Assembly: GCA_041398225.1 (NCBI GenBank)
Contig: JAWKVD010000017.1
Location: 1-64,000 of the forward strand
Direction of reading: 5' to 3'
Length of the DNA stretch: 64,000 bases
DNA from: JAWKVD01 sp041398225
GTDB taxonomy: Bacteria > Pseudomonadota > Alphaproteobacteria > Caulobacterales > Hyphomonadaceae
Below are positions 55,599 to 63,508 of the stretch, one piece after another. How positions within the stretch are numbered: the stretch's first letter is position 1; every line of letters begins with the position of its first letter. The notes beneath the pieces were generated by a model, which saw only the letters and a list, made by a program, of their open reading frames with translations, ran no database searches and had not been told where the DNA came from. Position numbers and translations under genes: made by a program.

Positions 55599-56156
55599 AT
55601 GACCCGGACTGTCGCAACCCTTATTGGCTCCCTCCGGGGGCAGAGTTTCAACCGAAAGATCGCTCGCGCCATTGCGGCCGAAGCGCCTGAAGGGCTGAAA
55701 TTCGAGGAAGTCGAGATCGGGCATCTGCCTTTCTACAACGAGGATCTGGAATCCGATCCGCCGCAGGCATGGGTCGATTTCCGCAACAAGATCAAGGCCG
55801 CCGATGCGGTCATGTTCGTCACGCCGGAATATAACCGCTCGGTCCCTGCGGCGCTGAAGAACGCCATCGACGTCGGCTCGCGGCCTTATGGCCATGCCGC
55901 GTTCACCGGCAAGCCGGCCGCCGTGGTGTCGTCATCGCAGGGACCGCTGGGCGGGTTCGGCGCCAACCACCATCTGCGCCAGTCGCTGACCTTCTTCGAC
56001 ATGCCGGTGCTGCAGCAGCCGGAAATGTATCTCTCCGGCGTCGGCGCGTGGTTCGATGCGGACGGCAAGCTGGTTCGCGACGACACGCGCGCCTTCTTCG
56101 GCAAGTTCGCGCAGACCTTCGCGGACTGGATCGAGCGCACCGCGCCGCGGACCTAG
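55599..56156 (+). CDS. NADPH-dependent FMN reductase
   Basis: A 185-residue flavoprotein of the ChrR/NQO1-like family. TLIGSLRGQSFNRKIARAI is the FMN phosphate loop and MFVTPEYNRSVPAALKNAIDVGSRP is the family signature. Such enzymes reduce quinones or chromate and guard against oxidative stress. The ATG at 55599 follows CAGGAGAG. Regulation by the divergent MarR is inferred. Confidence 0.92.
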   Translation: MTRTVATLIGSLRGQSFNRKIARAIAAEAPEGLKFEEVEIGHLPFYNEDLESDPPQAWVDFRNKIKAADAVMFVTPEYNRSVPAALKNAIDVGSRPYGHAAFTGKPAAVVSSSQGPLGGFGANHHLRQSLTFFDMPVLQQPEMYLSGVGAWFDADGKLVRDDTRAFFGKFAQTFADWIERTAPRT

Positions 56157-56317
56157 GTCCCGGCGCATTAGGGCGTGTCGCGTCGCGCTGTCATGCCGCA
56201 CGCCAGAACGGCCGTGGATACAAGCGGTTACAGATTCGACGCTGAGGCGCGATTGTTGCGCGACGTTCCGGCTCTAGAGGAGGGCTCATCGTCCACCTCC
56301 AAGCCGGAGCGCTCCTG

Positions 56318-56755
56318 ATGACCCTGCGCGCAATTCACCGTTGGCTGACCGTCCTGTTCGCGATCTTCATGTTGTGGATCGCCGGCACCGGGGTCGCCAG
56401 CCAGATCGTTCCGCTGGTCCAGACGAAACCGGCCGCGCAGCGCGAAGCGCCCCAGGCGCAAACGGCGGTCGCGCCGCCCGTCAACGTGTCGGCCAATTCA
56501 GCGGCTGATGCTGCGGCCGCATCCGGGCCGGACGAGGCCGCGCCCGCCGCAGCGGCGCCGGCGCCCCGCCGGCGCAGTCTCGTGGGCCTGCTCCATCACC
56601 TGCATTCCGGGGAAAGCTTCGGACCGCTCGGCGTGGCGATCTCGACGTTGTCGGGACTGGCGCTGATGTTCTTCGCCGTCTCGGGAATGTGGATGTATTT
56701 CCAGATGTGGCGGACGCGGAAGTCGCGGTCCGGCAAGTCCGGTCTTTTCTGGTAG
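56318..56755 (+). CDS. PepSY-associated TM protein
   Basis: A 145-residue membrane protein with two hydrophobic segments. The first is AIHRWLTVLFAIFMLWIAGTG and the last is ISTLSGLALMFFAVSGMWMYFQMWRTRK, separated by an Ala/Pro-rich periplasmic loop of ~60 residues with HHLHSGESFGP. The ends match the PepSY_TM pattern seen in iron-reductase-like proteins, but the PepSY domain itself is missing. The role is unknown. Confidence 0.75.
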   Translation: MTLRAIHRWLTVLFAIFMLWIAGTGVASQIVPLVQTKPAAQREAPQAQTAVAPPVNVSANSAADAAAASGPDEAAPAAAAPAPRRRSLVGLLHHLHSGESFGPLGVAISTLSGLALMFFAVSGMWMYFQMWRTRKSRSGKSGLFW

Positions 56756-56792
56756 GCGCGGGTTCGCCAGTCGCGAGCCGCCGGAAACCGAA

Positions 56793-56826
56793 CGGCATGC
56801 ATGAAGCGCGCGCCTCATGCATGCCG
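56793..56826. terminator. 12-bp perfect inverted repeat between convergent genes
   Basis: CGGCATGCATGA (56793-56804) and TCATGCATGCCG (56815-56826) are perfectly complementary around the ten-base loop AGCGCGCGCC. They lie between the convergent PepSY-TM and oxidoreductase genes and most likely form a bidirectional terminator. Confidence 0.55.
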
Positions 56827-56849
56827 CCGAGTTCGATCGGGGTTTCGAT

Positions 56850-59045
56850 CTAGACTTTCGCGCCGATCGGCAGGGTGTTGAAGGTCTTGCCGGTGGCGGC
56901 CATCAGCGCGTTGGCGACCGCCGGGCCGACCGGCGGAACGCCGGGTTCGCCGACGCCGGTGGGCGCTTCGGACGACGGGACGATGTAGACCTCCACCTTC
57001 GGCATCTGCGCCATGCGCAGCACCTGATAGTCGTAGAAATTGGTCTGCACCGGCGCGCCGTCCTTCAGCGTCACGGCTTCGCCGAGCGCCGCCGACAGGC
57101 CATAGCCGATTCCGCCTTCCATCTGGGCGCGGATCACGTCCGGGTTGATCGCGACGCCGCAGTCCACCGCGCACACCACGCGATCGACCGAGAAGCTCCC
57201 GTCGGACTTCACGCTGACTTCGGCGACCTCGGCCACATAGCTGTTGAAGCTCTTGTGGGCGGCGATGCCCCGGCCGCGTTTCGATCCGTCCGGCGCGGGT
57301 GCGAGGGGCTGGCTCCAGCCGGCTTTCTCGGCGACGAGATTCAAAACGCCCAGCAGGCGTGGATCGCCCGACAGCAGCGACTTGCGCAGCTCATAGGGGT
57401 CCTGGCCGGCTTCGCGCGCCAGCTGATCGAGGAAGTGCTCCTTGGCGTAGGCGGTGTGGGTGTGCCCCACCGACCGCCACCACAGAACGCTGACCGGCGA
57501 TTTCACGAAGCGCGCCGAGACCTCGATATTGGGGATGGCGTAGGGAATGTCGAACCCGCCTTCGACGGCGCTTTCATCGATGACGCCGGGCGGCAGGAAG
57601 GGCGTGCCCTCCATGATCGACTGGATCGCGGTGTCGTCGCTCCACGCCTCGACGGCGTCTCCGGCGACGCGCCCGGCCATGCGGTGAACCGCCATCGGGC
57701 GGTATTTGCCGGTGCGGATGTCGTCCTCGCGCGTCCACATCAGGTGCACGGGCGCGCGGCCGCCGATCGCCTTGGCGATCTGCGCCGCCTCGGTGACGAG
57801 ATCGGCGTCCGGCGTGGCGCGGCGTCCGAACGAACCGCCGGCGATGCGCGTGTCCACCGTCACCTTGCTTGGATCGAGGCCGAGGATCATCGCCGCCGTC
57901 GCCTGGTCTCCGGTCGGCATTTGCGAGCCGGAGGTGATGCGGCAGCTTTCGCCGGGCTTGTATTCGACGATGCAGTTCAGCGGCTCCATCGGCGCGTGCG
58001 CCAGATAGGGGAAGTCGAAGTCCGCCTCGATCCGCTTGCCCGATCCGGCGAGGGCCTTGGCGCCCGCGCCTTCATTGCGGATGACGTGGCGCTTGGCCGA
58101 TCCCTTGCCGGACAGCTCGGCCTTGTAGTCCTTCAGCATCTGGTCGCTGGAGCGTTTTTCCGCGGCGCTGTCGTCCCAGGTCACTTTAAGGGCGTCGCGG
58201 CCCTTCTTCGCGGCCCAGAAATTGGTCGCGACCACGGCCACGCCATTGGCGATCTGCACCACGTCGGTGACGCCGGAGACCGCTTTCGCCGCCGCATCGT
58301 CAAAGCTCGCGACCTTGCCGCCGAAACGCGGCGAGCGCGCGATCAGCGCCACCAGCATGCCTTCAGGCTGGTAGTCCATCGCGTACTTGGCCGAACCGTC
58401 GATCTTCATCGGCGTGTCGGCGCGCTCGAACACCGTGTCGGGCGCCTTCTCCTTGCCGATCAGCACGAATTGCGAGGGGTCTTTCAGCTTCAGCGACGCC
58501 GGGTCCGGAGCGGGGATCTTGGCGGCGGCCTCGGCGAGTTCGCCGAAGGTCGCGGATTTCGACCCCGCGCTGAGCTTGCCGCGCGAGATCTTGATGGTCG
58601 CCGGATCGACCTTCCATTTCTCGGCGGCCGCCGCGACCAGCATGGCGCGCGCGCCGGCGCCGGCCAGGCGCATGCGCTCCCAGGAATCGAAGATGGCGGT
58701 CGAACCGCCGGTGCCCATCATGCCGCCGAAGGCCGTATTGCCGTAAAGCGCGTTGTTCGCCGGCGAATGCTCGAAGCGGATCTGGCTCCAGTCCGCGTCC
58801 ATCTCCTCGGCGACGATGGTCGAGAGGCCGGTGGAGACGCCCTGGCCGAACTCGATGTGTTTGAGGATCACGGTCACGGTGTTGTCCGCGCCGACTTTCA
58901 CGAACGGGTTGAGCTGCAGCAGGTCGTCCGGTCCGCCGCTGGCGTGCACCGCCGGGCTGCAGCCCACCGCGAAGCCCGCCGCGCCAAGTCCCAGCACCTG
59001 AAGCACAAGCCGCCGGGAAGGGGAGAAGGTGATGTCGTCCGCCAT
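56850..59045 (-). CDS. Xanthine dehydrogenase-family molybdopterin-binding subunit (IorB-like)
   Basis: A 731-residue large subunit with a twin-arginine signal (SRRLVLQVLGLGAAGFAVGC), as in IorB-type periplasmic aldehyde/isoquinoline oxidoreductases. The body shows FVKVGADNTVTVILKHIEFGQGVSTGLSTIVAEEMDADW, a Mo-cofactor glycine-rich segment with GGSFGRRATPD, and the C-terminal GVGEPGVPPVGPAVANAL with the expected catalytic Glu. It follows the Fe-S subunit by five bases. The electron acceptor and substrate are unknown, and no insertion chaperone is nearby. Confidence 0.92.
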   Translation of the reverse strand: MADDITFSPSRRLVLQVLGLGAAGFAVGCSPAVHASGGPDDLLQLNPFVKVGADNTVTVILKHIEFGQGVSTGLSTIVAEEMDADWSQIRFEHSPANNALYGNTAFGGMMGTGGSTAIFDSWERMRLAGAGARAMLVAAAAEKWKVDPATIKISRGKLSAGSKSATFGELAEAAAKIPAPDPASLKLKDPSQFVLIGKEKAPDTVFERADTPMKIDGSAKYAMDYQPEGMLVALIARSPRFGGKVASFDDAAAKAVSGVTDVVQIANGVAVVATNFWAAKKGRDALKVTWDDSAAEKRSSDQMLKDYKAELSGKGSAKRHVIRNEGAGAKALAGSGKRIEADFDFPYLAHAPMEPLNCIVEYKPGESCRITSGSQMPTGDQATAAMILGLDPSKVTVDTRIAGGSFGRRATPDADLVTEAAQIAKAIGGRAPVHLMWTREDDIRTGKYRPMAVHRMAGRVAGDAVEAWSDDTAIQSIMEGTPFLPPGVIDESAVEGGFDIPYAIPNIEVSARFVKSPVSVLWWRSVGHTHTAYAKEHFLDQLAREAGQDPYELRKSLLSGDPRLLGVLNLVAEKAGWSQPLAPAPDGSKRGRGIAAHKSFNSYVAEVAEVSVKSDGSFSVDRVVCAVDCGVAINPDVIRAQMEGGIGYGLSAALGEAVTLKDGAPVQTNFYDYQVLRMAQMPKVEVYIVPSSEAPTGVGEPGVPPVGPAVANALMAATGKTFNTLPIGAKV

Positions 59046-59050
59046 TGGGA

Positions 59051-59506
59051 TCAGCCCTCCAGAAGTTCGGATGCGCGCGCCACGGCGCCGCGAATGCGGT
59101 GATAGGTGGCGCAGCGGCAGATGTTCGCCGTCATGCCGTTGGTGATCTCGTCTTCGGACGGATTGGGGGTGGATTCCAAAAGCGCCGTCGCGGTGAGGAT
59201 CTGGCCCGACTGGCACCAGCCGCACTGCACCACGTCCATCTCTTTCCACGCCGCCTGCACGGCCTTGCCGGTCGCGGTGTCGAGCCCCTCGATGGTGACC
59301 ACCGTCTTGCCCTCCAGCGCGGAGGCCGGGGTGATGCAGGTGCGCGTCGGCACGCCGTCGACCAGCACGGTGCAGGCGCCGCACGCGGCCACGCCGCAGC
59401 CGAACTTGGTTCCGGTCAGGCCCAGCTCTTCGCGCAGCACCCACAGCATCGGGCGGTCCTGTTCGACCTCCAGGTCTTTTTCCTGTCCGTTGATGGTGAT
59501 TTTCAT
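59051..59506 (-). CDS. (2Fe-2S)-binding subunit of xanthine dehydrogenase family (IorA-like)
   Basis: A 151-residue protein with two [2Fe-2S] clusters. The plant-type ferredoxin ligands lie in GTKFGCGVAACGACTVLVDG and the second cluster in VQCGWCQSGQI and ICRCATYHRIRGAV. It lacks a signal peptide and presumably rides with the TAT-targeted large subunit. It is the first gene of the pair. Confidence 0.95.
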   Translation of the reverse strand: MKITINGQEKDLEVEQDRPMLWVLREELGLTGTKFGCGVAACGACTVLVDGVPTRTCITPASALEGKTVVTIEGLDTATGKAVQAAWKEMDVVQCGWCQSGQILTATALLESTPNPSEDEITNGMTANICRCATYHRIRGAVARASELLEG

Positions 59507-59839
59507 CGGCCGCCTCCCGCAAAGCCAGGCGCGCCGGCCGGCGCGCCGTTCACGCGGAACATGGCGCCGCGCCCTGCGGCGTTCAAGCGCAAAGTGAGCG
59601 AATACTCACATGGCTAAGACGGCTAAGTGCTGGCTCTTGGCGATCTGGCGGAGTTTGAAACTCATTCACCGCCTCGGAGCAAAATCGCCCAAGCCCAGGA
59701 AACTAACCCTCTGCTCTAAAGAGCAGATATCCAAAATTCCAGATACGGTCAAGTTTAATTCGCTGTATTTGTACGATAATTTTTTTCTTGCGAGCGGAAC
59801 GTTTCTAAAAAAGTATCTCCGCAACAAATGGGAAGCCCA
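59507..59839. other. Left edge of a lower-GC island
   Basis: This 333-bp stretch between iorA-like and the winged-helix gene drops sharply in GC content, with an AT-rich run near 59750-59815. It contains the perfect palindrome GAGTTTGAAACTC (59651-59663) and a possible -10 element GATAAT (59775-59780) without a good -35. A short frame at 59610-59903 lacks protein-like composition and is not accepted as a gene. Confidence 0.45.
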
Positions 59840-60244
59840 ATGTCGTTCGAACTCTCTGAAAGGGAACGCCAGCTGGAACTGGCGAAGCTCGATACGCAGA
59901 TAGCGGCGCTTCAGCGGAAGCGCCGCGATGTTGCTCAGCGTAGACATCCGATCGTGGCCAAGCTTCGGGAGTCGGCGTTGCTTCCAAACGAACGCGTGAC
60001 GCGAAAGAACCGGCGCAAGCTTGAGATCATGGGGCGGATTCGATTTGCGCTCGAAGAGCACCCTAACGGACGACATGGGCTCACGTCAGCCGAACTCTAT
60101 CACGCCATTAGAGTTGGCGTTGAGGACCTGAAGTTTGAAACACTGCGGAGCTACCTGAGCCGCTTTAAGAGCGAGGGACGGCTCGTCCATGTTAGCGAGC
60201 ACCAGCTTTGGAAGCTGCCTGATCAAAGAGGGGAATCGGCTTAA
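59840..60244 (+). CDS. Putative winged-helix protein, accessory
   Basis: A 134-residue protein of no named family. The N-terminal half (SERERQLELAKLDTQIAALQRKRRDVAQ) is a charged coiled coil. The C-terminal half (RIRFALEEHPNGRHGLTSAELYHAIRV, then LRSYLSRFKSEGRLVHVSEHQLWKL) looks like a winged helix. The ATG at 59840 follows GGGAAG. It has lower GC and different codon use from the backbone, consistent with transfer. Confidence 0.65.
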   Translation: MSFELSERERQLELAKLDTQIAALQRKRRDVAQRRHPIVAKLRESALLPNERVTRKNRRKLEIMGRIRFALEEHPNGRHGLTSAELYHAIRVGVEDLKFETLRSYLSRFKSEGRLVHVSEHQLWKLPDQRGESA

Positions 60245-60247
60245 ACA

Positions 60248-60365
60248 GATTGGGCGGGCTTACGCCCGCCCAATCGTTCGTATCCATGGTGGGTACGAAC
60301 GAACCCGTCGGCGGCACGCACCTTCAGGCCCTAGCAATCCTACCGTAGGGTGCGCCGCTGACGGG
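60248..60365 (+). ncRNA. Three tandem hairpins before the HTH/DUF3892 pair
   Basis: Hairpin one has a 12-bp perfect stem, GATTGGGCGGGC (60248-60259) and GCCCGCCCAATC (60264-60275), with a TTAC loop. Hairpin two pairs CGTTCGTA (60275-60282) with TACGAACG (60294-60301). Hairpin three pairs 60304-60322 with 60348-60365 over about 17 bp with a few mismatches. The first may terminate the winged-helix transcript, though no T-tract follows. Together they could form a structured leader for the next genes or a small RNA. Confidence 0.5.
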
Positions 60366-60394
60366 ATCAACTCGCGACAACCCAAGGAGGTATC

Positions 60395-60604
60395 ATGTCG
60401 CAATCCCGCCGCGTCGGTGTGAGCCGGCGTCTAACGGCAGCGTTGGCTGCTCGGATTAAGCGGCTTTGGAACGAAACTGAGCTGGCGCAGCACGAGATTG
60501 CCGCCCAGCTTGGTTTGAACCAAGGGCGTGTAAGTGAAGTGGTGAACGGCGTTCGTTTTGCGGATGTCGCCCCCGAAGCTCGAGAGGGCTCAAACAATGG
60601 CTGA
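60395..60604 (+). CDS. Small helix-turn-helix protein
   Basis: A 69-residue basic protein. AALAARIKRLWNETELAQHEIAAQLGLNQGRVSEVVNG is a compact helix-turn-helix resembling sigma-70 region 4 or Cro-like DNA-binding units. AAGGAGG lies five bases before the ATG, the strongest ribosome-binding site in the window. Its last eight bases overlap the DUF3892 gene, so the two are translationally coupled. Confidence 0.75.
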   Translation: MSQSRRVGVSRRLTAALAARIKRLWNETELAQHEIAAQLGLNQGRVSEVVNGVRFADVAPEAREGSNNG

Positions 60605-60872
60605 TGTTCAGGTTAGCTGCATCAACAAGCAACCCCGCGACAACCCGTACGAAGGCATCACGCACCTTGGTGGTACCGGCGGCGGAGGATGGAAGTGGAG
60701 CCGCCAACAGGTGATCGACTCCATCCGAAATGGCTCGAACACCTTCTATACGAGTGTAGACGGAAATCGCGGCGACATCGGTGTAGTGGAGGGGCCAAAC
60801 GGTCCGTACCTTCGTACCTACGCGGACGGCGAGTGGAACGACAATTTGCTTTCCCTGCCCGAGTGTCCTTGA
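60597..60872 (+). CDS. DUF3892 domain-containing protein
   Basis: A 91-residue protein matching DUF3892: ADVQVSCINKQPRDNPYEGI, then THLGGTGGGGWKWSRQQVIDSI, then the ending YLRTYADGEWNDNLLSLPEC. The domain has no known function and is often found in accessory regions. The start overlaps the HTH gene by eight bases; GAGAGGG lies a few bases upstream. Confidence 0.85.
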   Translation: MADVQVSCINKQPRDNPYEGITHLGGTGGGGWKWSRQQVIDSIRNGSNTFYTSVDGNRGDIGVVEGPNGPYLRTYADGEWNDNLLSLPECP

Positions 60873-60878
60873 GGGGAG

Positions 60879-60898
60879 GGGCTGCCGGAAGGCAGCCC
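60879..60898. terminator. Hairpin between DUF3892 and dapF
   Basis: GGGCTGCC (60879-60886) and GGCAGCCC (60891-60898) close a stable GGAA tetraloop. The hairpin lies six bases after the DUF3892 stop and touches the dapF stop codon, so it can serve both convergent genes. Confidence 0.6.
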
Positions 60899-61713
60899 TA
60901 AACCTCCGCCACATACTCCAGCTCGACAGGGCCGGTCATGATCACGCGGTCGGTGGCCTCGTCCCAGAGAATGCGAATGTCGCCGCCGTCATTGTGCACC
61001 AGCACGTCGCGGTCGGTCAGATTGCGGCGGGCGGCGGCGACCACGGCGGCGCAATTGTTCGATCCGCAGGCCAGCGTCAATCCGGCGTTGCGCTCCCAGG
61101 TGCGCAGGCGCGCCTCGTTGCGCGAGAGCACCTGAAGAAAGCCGACATTCACGCCCTGCGGAAACAGCGGGTGCCACTCGACGAGCGAGCCCACCGCCTT
61201 CACGTCCACCGCGTCGAGATCGGGCACGAAGAAGACGATGTGCGGATTGCCCATGTTCACCGCGCCGGGCAGTTGCAGATAGGGCTGGTCGATCGGGCCG
61301 ACCTTCAGGTCGATGCCGCGCGTGTCCATGCGTTCGGCCAGCGGGATCTCCTCCCACTTCAGCAGCGGCGAGCCCATGTCGACCGACACCAGCTCGCCGG
61401 CGCGTTCGGCCTTCAGGCGTCCGGCGACCGTCTCGATGACGAGGCCGGGCTTGCCGGTTTCCTCCATCAGCAGATGCGCGACGCAGCGCGTGGCGTTGCC
61501 GCAGGCCTCGGCGCTGGAGCCGTCGCGGTTCCAGATGCGCATGAAGGCGTCCGCGCCCAGAGAGCGCTCGATGGCGATCACCTGGTCGGCGCCGGCGCCC
61601 GTAACGGGGTCGGCGATGGCCCGAATGCTGTCTTCGGTCAGGGGCGGCGCTTCGGACCTTCTGTCGAAGATCACGAACTCATTGCCCGCGCCGTTCATCT
61701 TCCAGAACTTCAT
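60898..61713 (-). CDS. dapF: Diaminopimelate epimerase
   Basis: A lysine/peptidoglycan pathway enzyme, 271 residues. It begins MKFWKMNGAGNEFVIFD. The two catalytic cysteines lie in SAEACGNATRCVAHLL and LTLACGSNNCAAVVAAARR. In most alphaproteobacteria dapF is next to mtaB; here about 5.8 kb of other genes intervene. Confidence 0.96.
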   Translation of the reverse strand: MKFWKMNGAGNEFVIFDRRSEAPPLTEDSIRAIADPVTGAGADQVIAIERSLGADAFMRIWNRDGSSAEACGNATRCVAHLLMEETGKPGLVIETVAGRLKAERAGELVSVDMGSPLLKWEEIPLAERMDTRGIDLKVGPIDQPYLQLPGAVNMGNPHIVFFVPDLDAVDVKAVGSLVEWHPLFPQGVNVGFLQVLSRNEARLRTWERNAGLTLACGSNNCAAVVAAARRNLTDRDVLVHNDGGDIRILWDEATDRVIMTGPVELEYVAEV

Positions 61714-61900
61714 GGGACTGTCATGTAAGCGGCGGCGCGGCGCTACGCCAGAGGAAAGGGGCCAGAGGCGCCCAACCGGGGCAAAGGACCCCGCCGGCGG
61801 CGAGCTTGCCGCAACGGTCTTGCGCGGCGCGGCTGCGGCTGCAATTCTTTGTTTCCTTCGAGCACACCCTTTCTTTCCTCAAACACACAAGAGGCGGCGA

Positions 61901-63115
61901 ATGCGAGCGCGATTCCGGGCCTGTACGGCAATGGTCTTGATGATTGCGGCGATCGCCGGCTGCACCACCCAGGAGGCCCCCTTGGCCACACCCGCCGACA
62001 CGCCCGAAACCGCCGCCGCGACGGGGGAGGGCGCCAAGGCGTTCGACGCCAGCCTGCACCTCTGGCTCGAAGAGGTCGAGGGCGAACAGGCGCTGGCGTG
62101 GGTGCATGGCCAGAACGAGCGCACGCTCGGCGTGCTGCAGTCCGATCCGCGCTATCAGGGCTATTACGACGCCGCGCTGCAGATCGCGACCTCGAAGGCG
62201 CGCATCCCCTACGGCTCGATCCGCGACGGCTATGTCTACAATTTCTGGCAGGATACCGATCACGAGCGCGGGTTGTGGCGCCGCACGACCCCTGAGAGCT
62301 ACGCCACGGCCAATCCGGACTGGGAGACGCTGCTCGACATCGACGCGCTGTCGGCGGCCGAAGGCGCCAACTGGGTCTATAAGGGCGTCGACTGTCTCGC
62401 CCCGGATTACACGCGCTGCCTGGTGTCGCTGTCGAACGGCGGCAAGGACGCCGCGACGGTGCGCGAATACGATCTCGCCACCCGGACCTTCGTGGCCGAC
62501 GGTTTCGTGATCCCCGAAGCGAAGTCGCAGGAGTTGTGGGTCGACAAGGACACGCTGCTGATCGCCACGGACTGGGGCGAGGAGAACGGGCAGGCGACGC
62601 TCACCACGTCGGGCTATCCCTATGTCGCCAAGCTGTGGAAGCGCGGTGCGCCGCTCGAAACCGCAAAGACGATGTTCCGCGGCGAGATCGGCGACGTGGC
62701 CGCGGGGCCGTTCGCGATCGAGAACGAGTTCGGCCGGCGCTGGTACGGCGCCTCGCGCGCCGAAACCTTCTTCACCGCCAGCAATTTCCTGTTTCCGGAG
62801 GACGACAATGGCGCGTTGACCGGCGGCGATCCGATCCGCTTGCCGATCCCGCTGAAGTCCTCGCCGCAGGGCGTGTTCGGCGACATGCTCTATCTCACGC
62901 TGGAAGCTACGCCACGGCCAATCCGGACTGGGAGACGCTTTCGCTCGACATCGACGCGCTGTCGGCGGCCGAAGGCGCTAACTGGGTCTATAAGGGCGTC
63001 GCTGCCGGCCCCGGATTACACGCGCTGCTCCGGTGTCGCTGTCGAACGGCGGCAATGCCGCGACGGTGCGCGAATACGATCTCGCCACCCGGTCCGCCAG
63101 CCGACGGTTTCGTGA
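61901..63115 (+). pseudogene. S9 prolyl-oligopeptidase-type lipoprotein, 5' part, broken by internal duplication
   Basis: The gene starts at ATG 61901 after AGAGG, with a lipobox (MIAAIAGCTTQ). It encodes the N-terminal beta-propeller of a prolyl oligopeptidase-like enzyme: WVHGQNERTLGVLQSDPRYQ, YVYNFWQDTDHERGLWRRTT, and WVYKGVDCLAPDYTRCLVSLSNGG. Sense coding ends at about 62904 (GDMLYLTLE). There the sequence jumps back to a copy of 62297 onward and the frame is lost, stopping at 63115. The serine-containing hydrolase domain must lie beyond the window. Disruption may be real or an assembly fault. Confidence 0.75.
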
Positions 63116-63508
63116 TCCCGAAGCGAAGCCGCAGGAGCTGTGGGTCGACAAGGACACGCTGCTGATCGCCACCGACTGGGGCGAGGAAAACGGACAGGCG
63201 ACGCTCACCACGTCGGGCTATCCCTATGTCGCCAAGCTGTGGAAACGCGGCGCGCCGCTCGAAACCGCCAAGACGATGTTCCGCGGCGAGATCGGCGATG
63301 TGGCCGCGGGGCCGTTCGCGATCGAGAACGAGTTCGGCCGGCGCTGGTACGGCGCCTCGCGCGCCGAAACTTTCTTCACCGCCAGCAATTTCCTGTTTCC
63401 GGAGGACGACAATGGCGCGTTGACCGGCGGCGATCCGATCCGTCTGCCGATTCCGCTGAAGTCCTCGCCGCAGGGCGTGTTCGGCGACATGCTCTATCTC
63501 ACGCTCGA
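62297..63508 (+). repeat. Imperfect tandem duplication inside the S9 gene (period 608 falling to 604 bp)
   Basis: Copy one runs from 62297 to about 62904 and copy two from 62905 to 63508. The first ~215 bases of copy two carry at least six small insertions or deletions relative to copy one, with a net loss of four bases. The last ~390 bases align without gaps and differ at 14 sites, 13 of them synonymous and one Ser-to-Pro. Confidence 0.9.

Noticed and set aside
56817..59102. 761-codon frame opposite the molybdopterin subunit
   Set aside because: Antisense shadow; no ribosome-binding site or domain.
59590..59720. Possible tRNA-derived attachment site at the left edge of the island
   Set aside because: No T-loop or acceptor-like sequence and no matching direct repeat near dapF.
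59610..59903. 97-codon frame in the island's AT-rich edge
   Set aside because: It overlaps the better-supported winged-helix gene, and its translation has no protein-like pattern.
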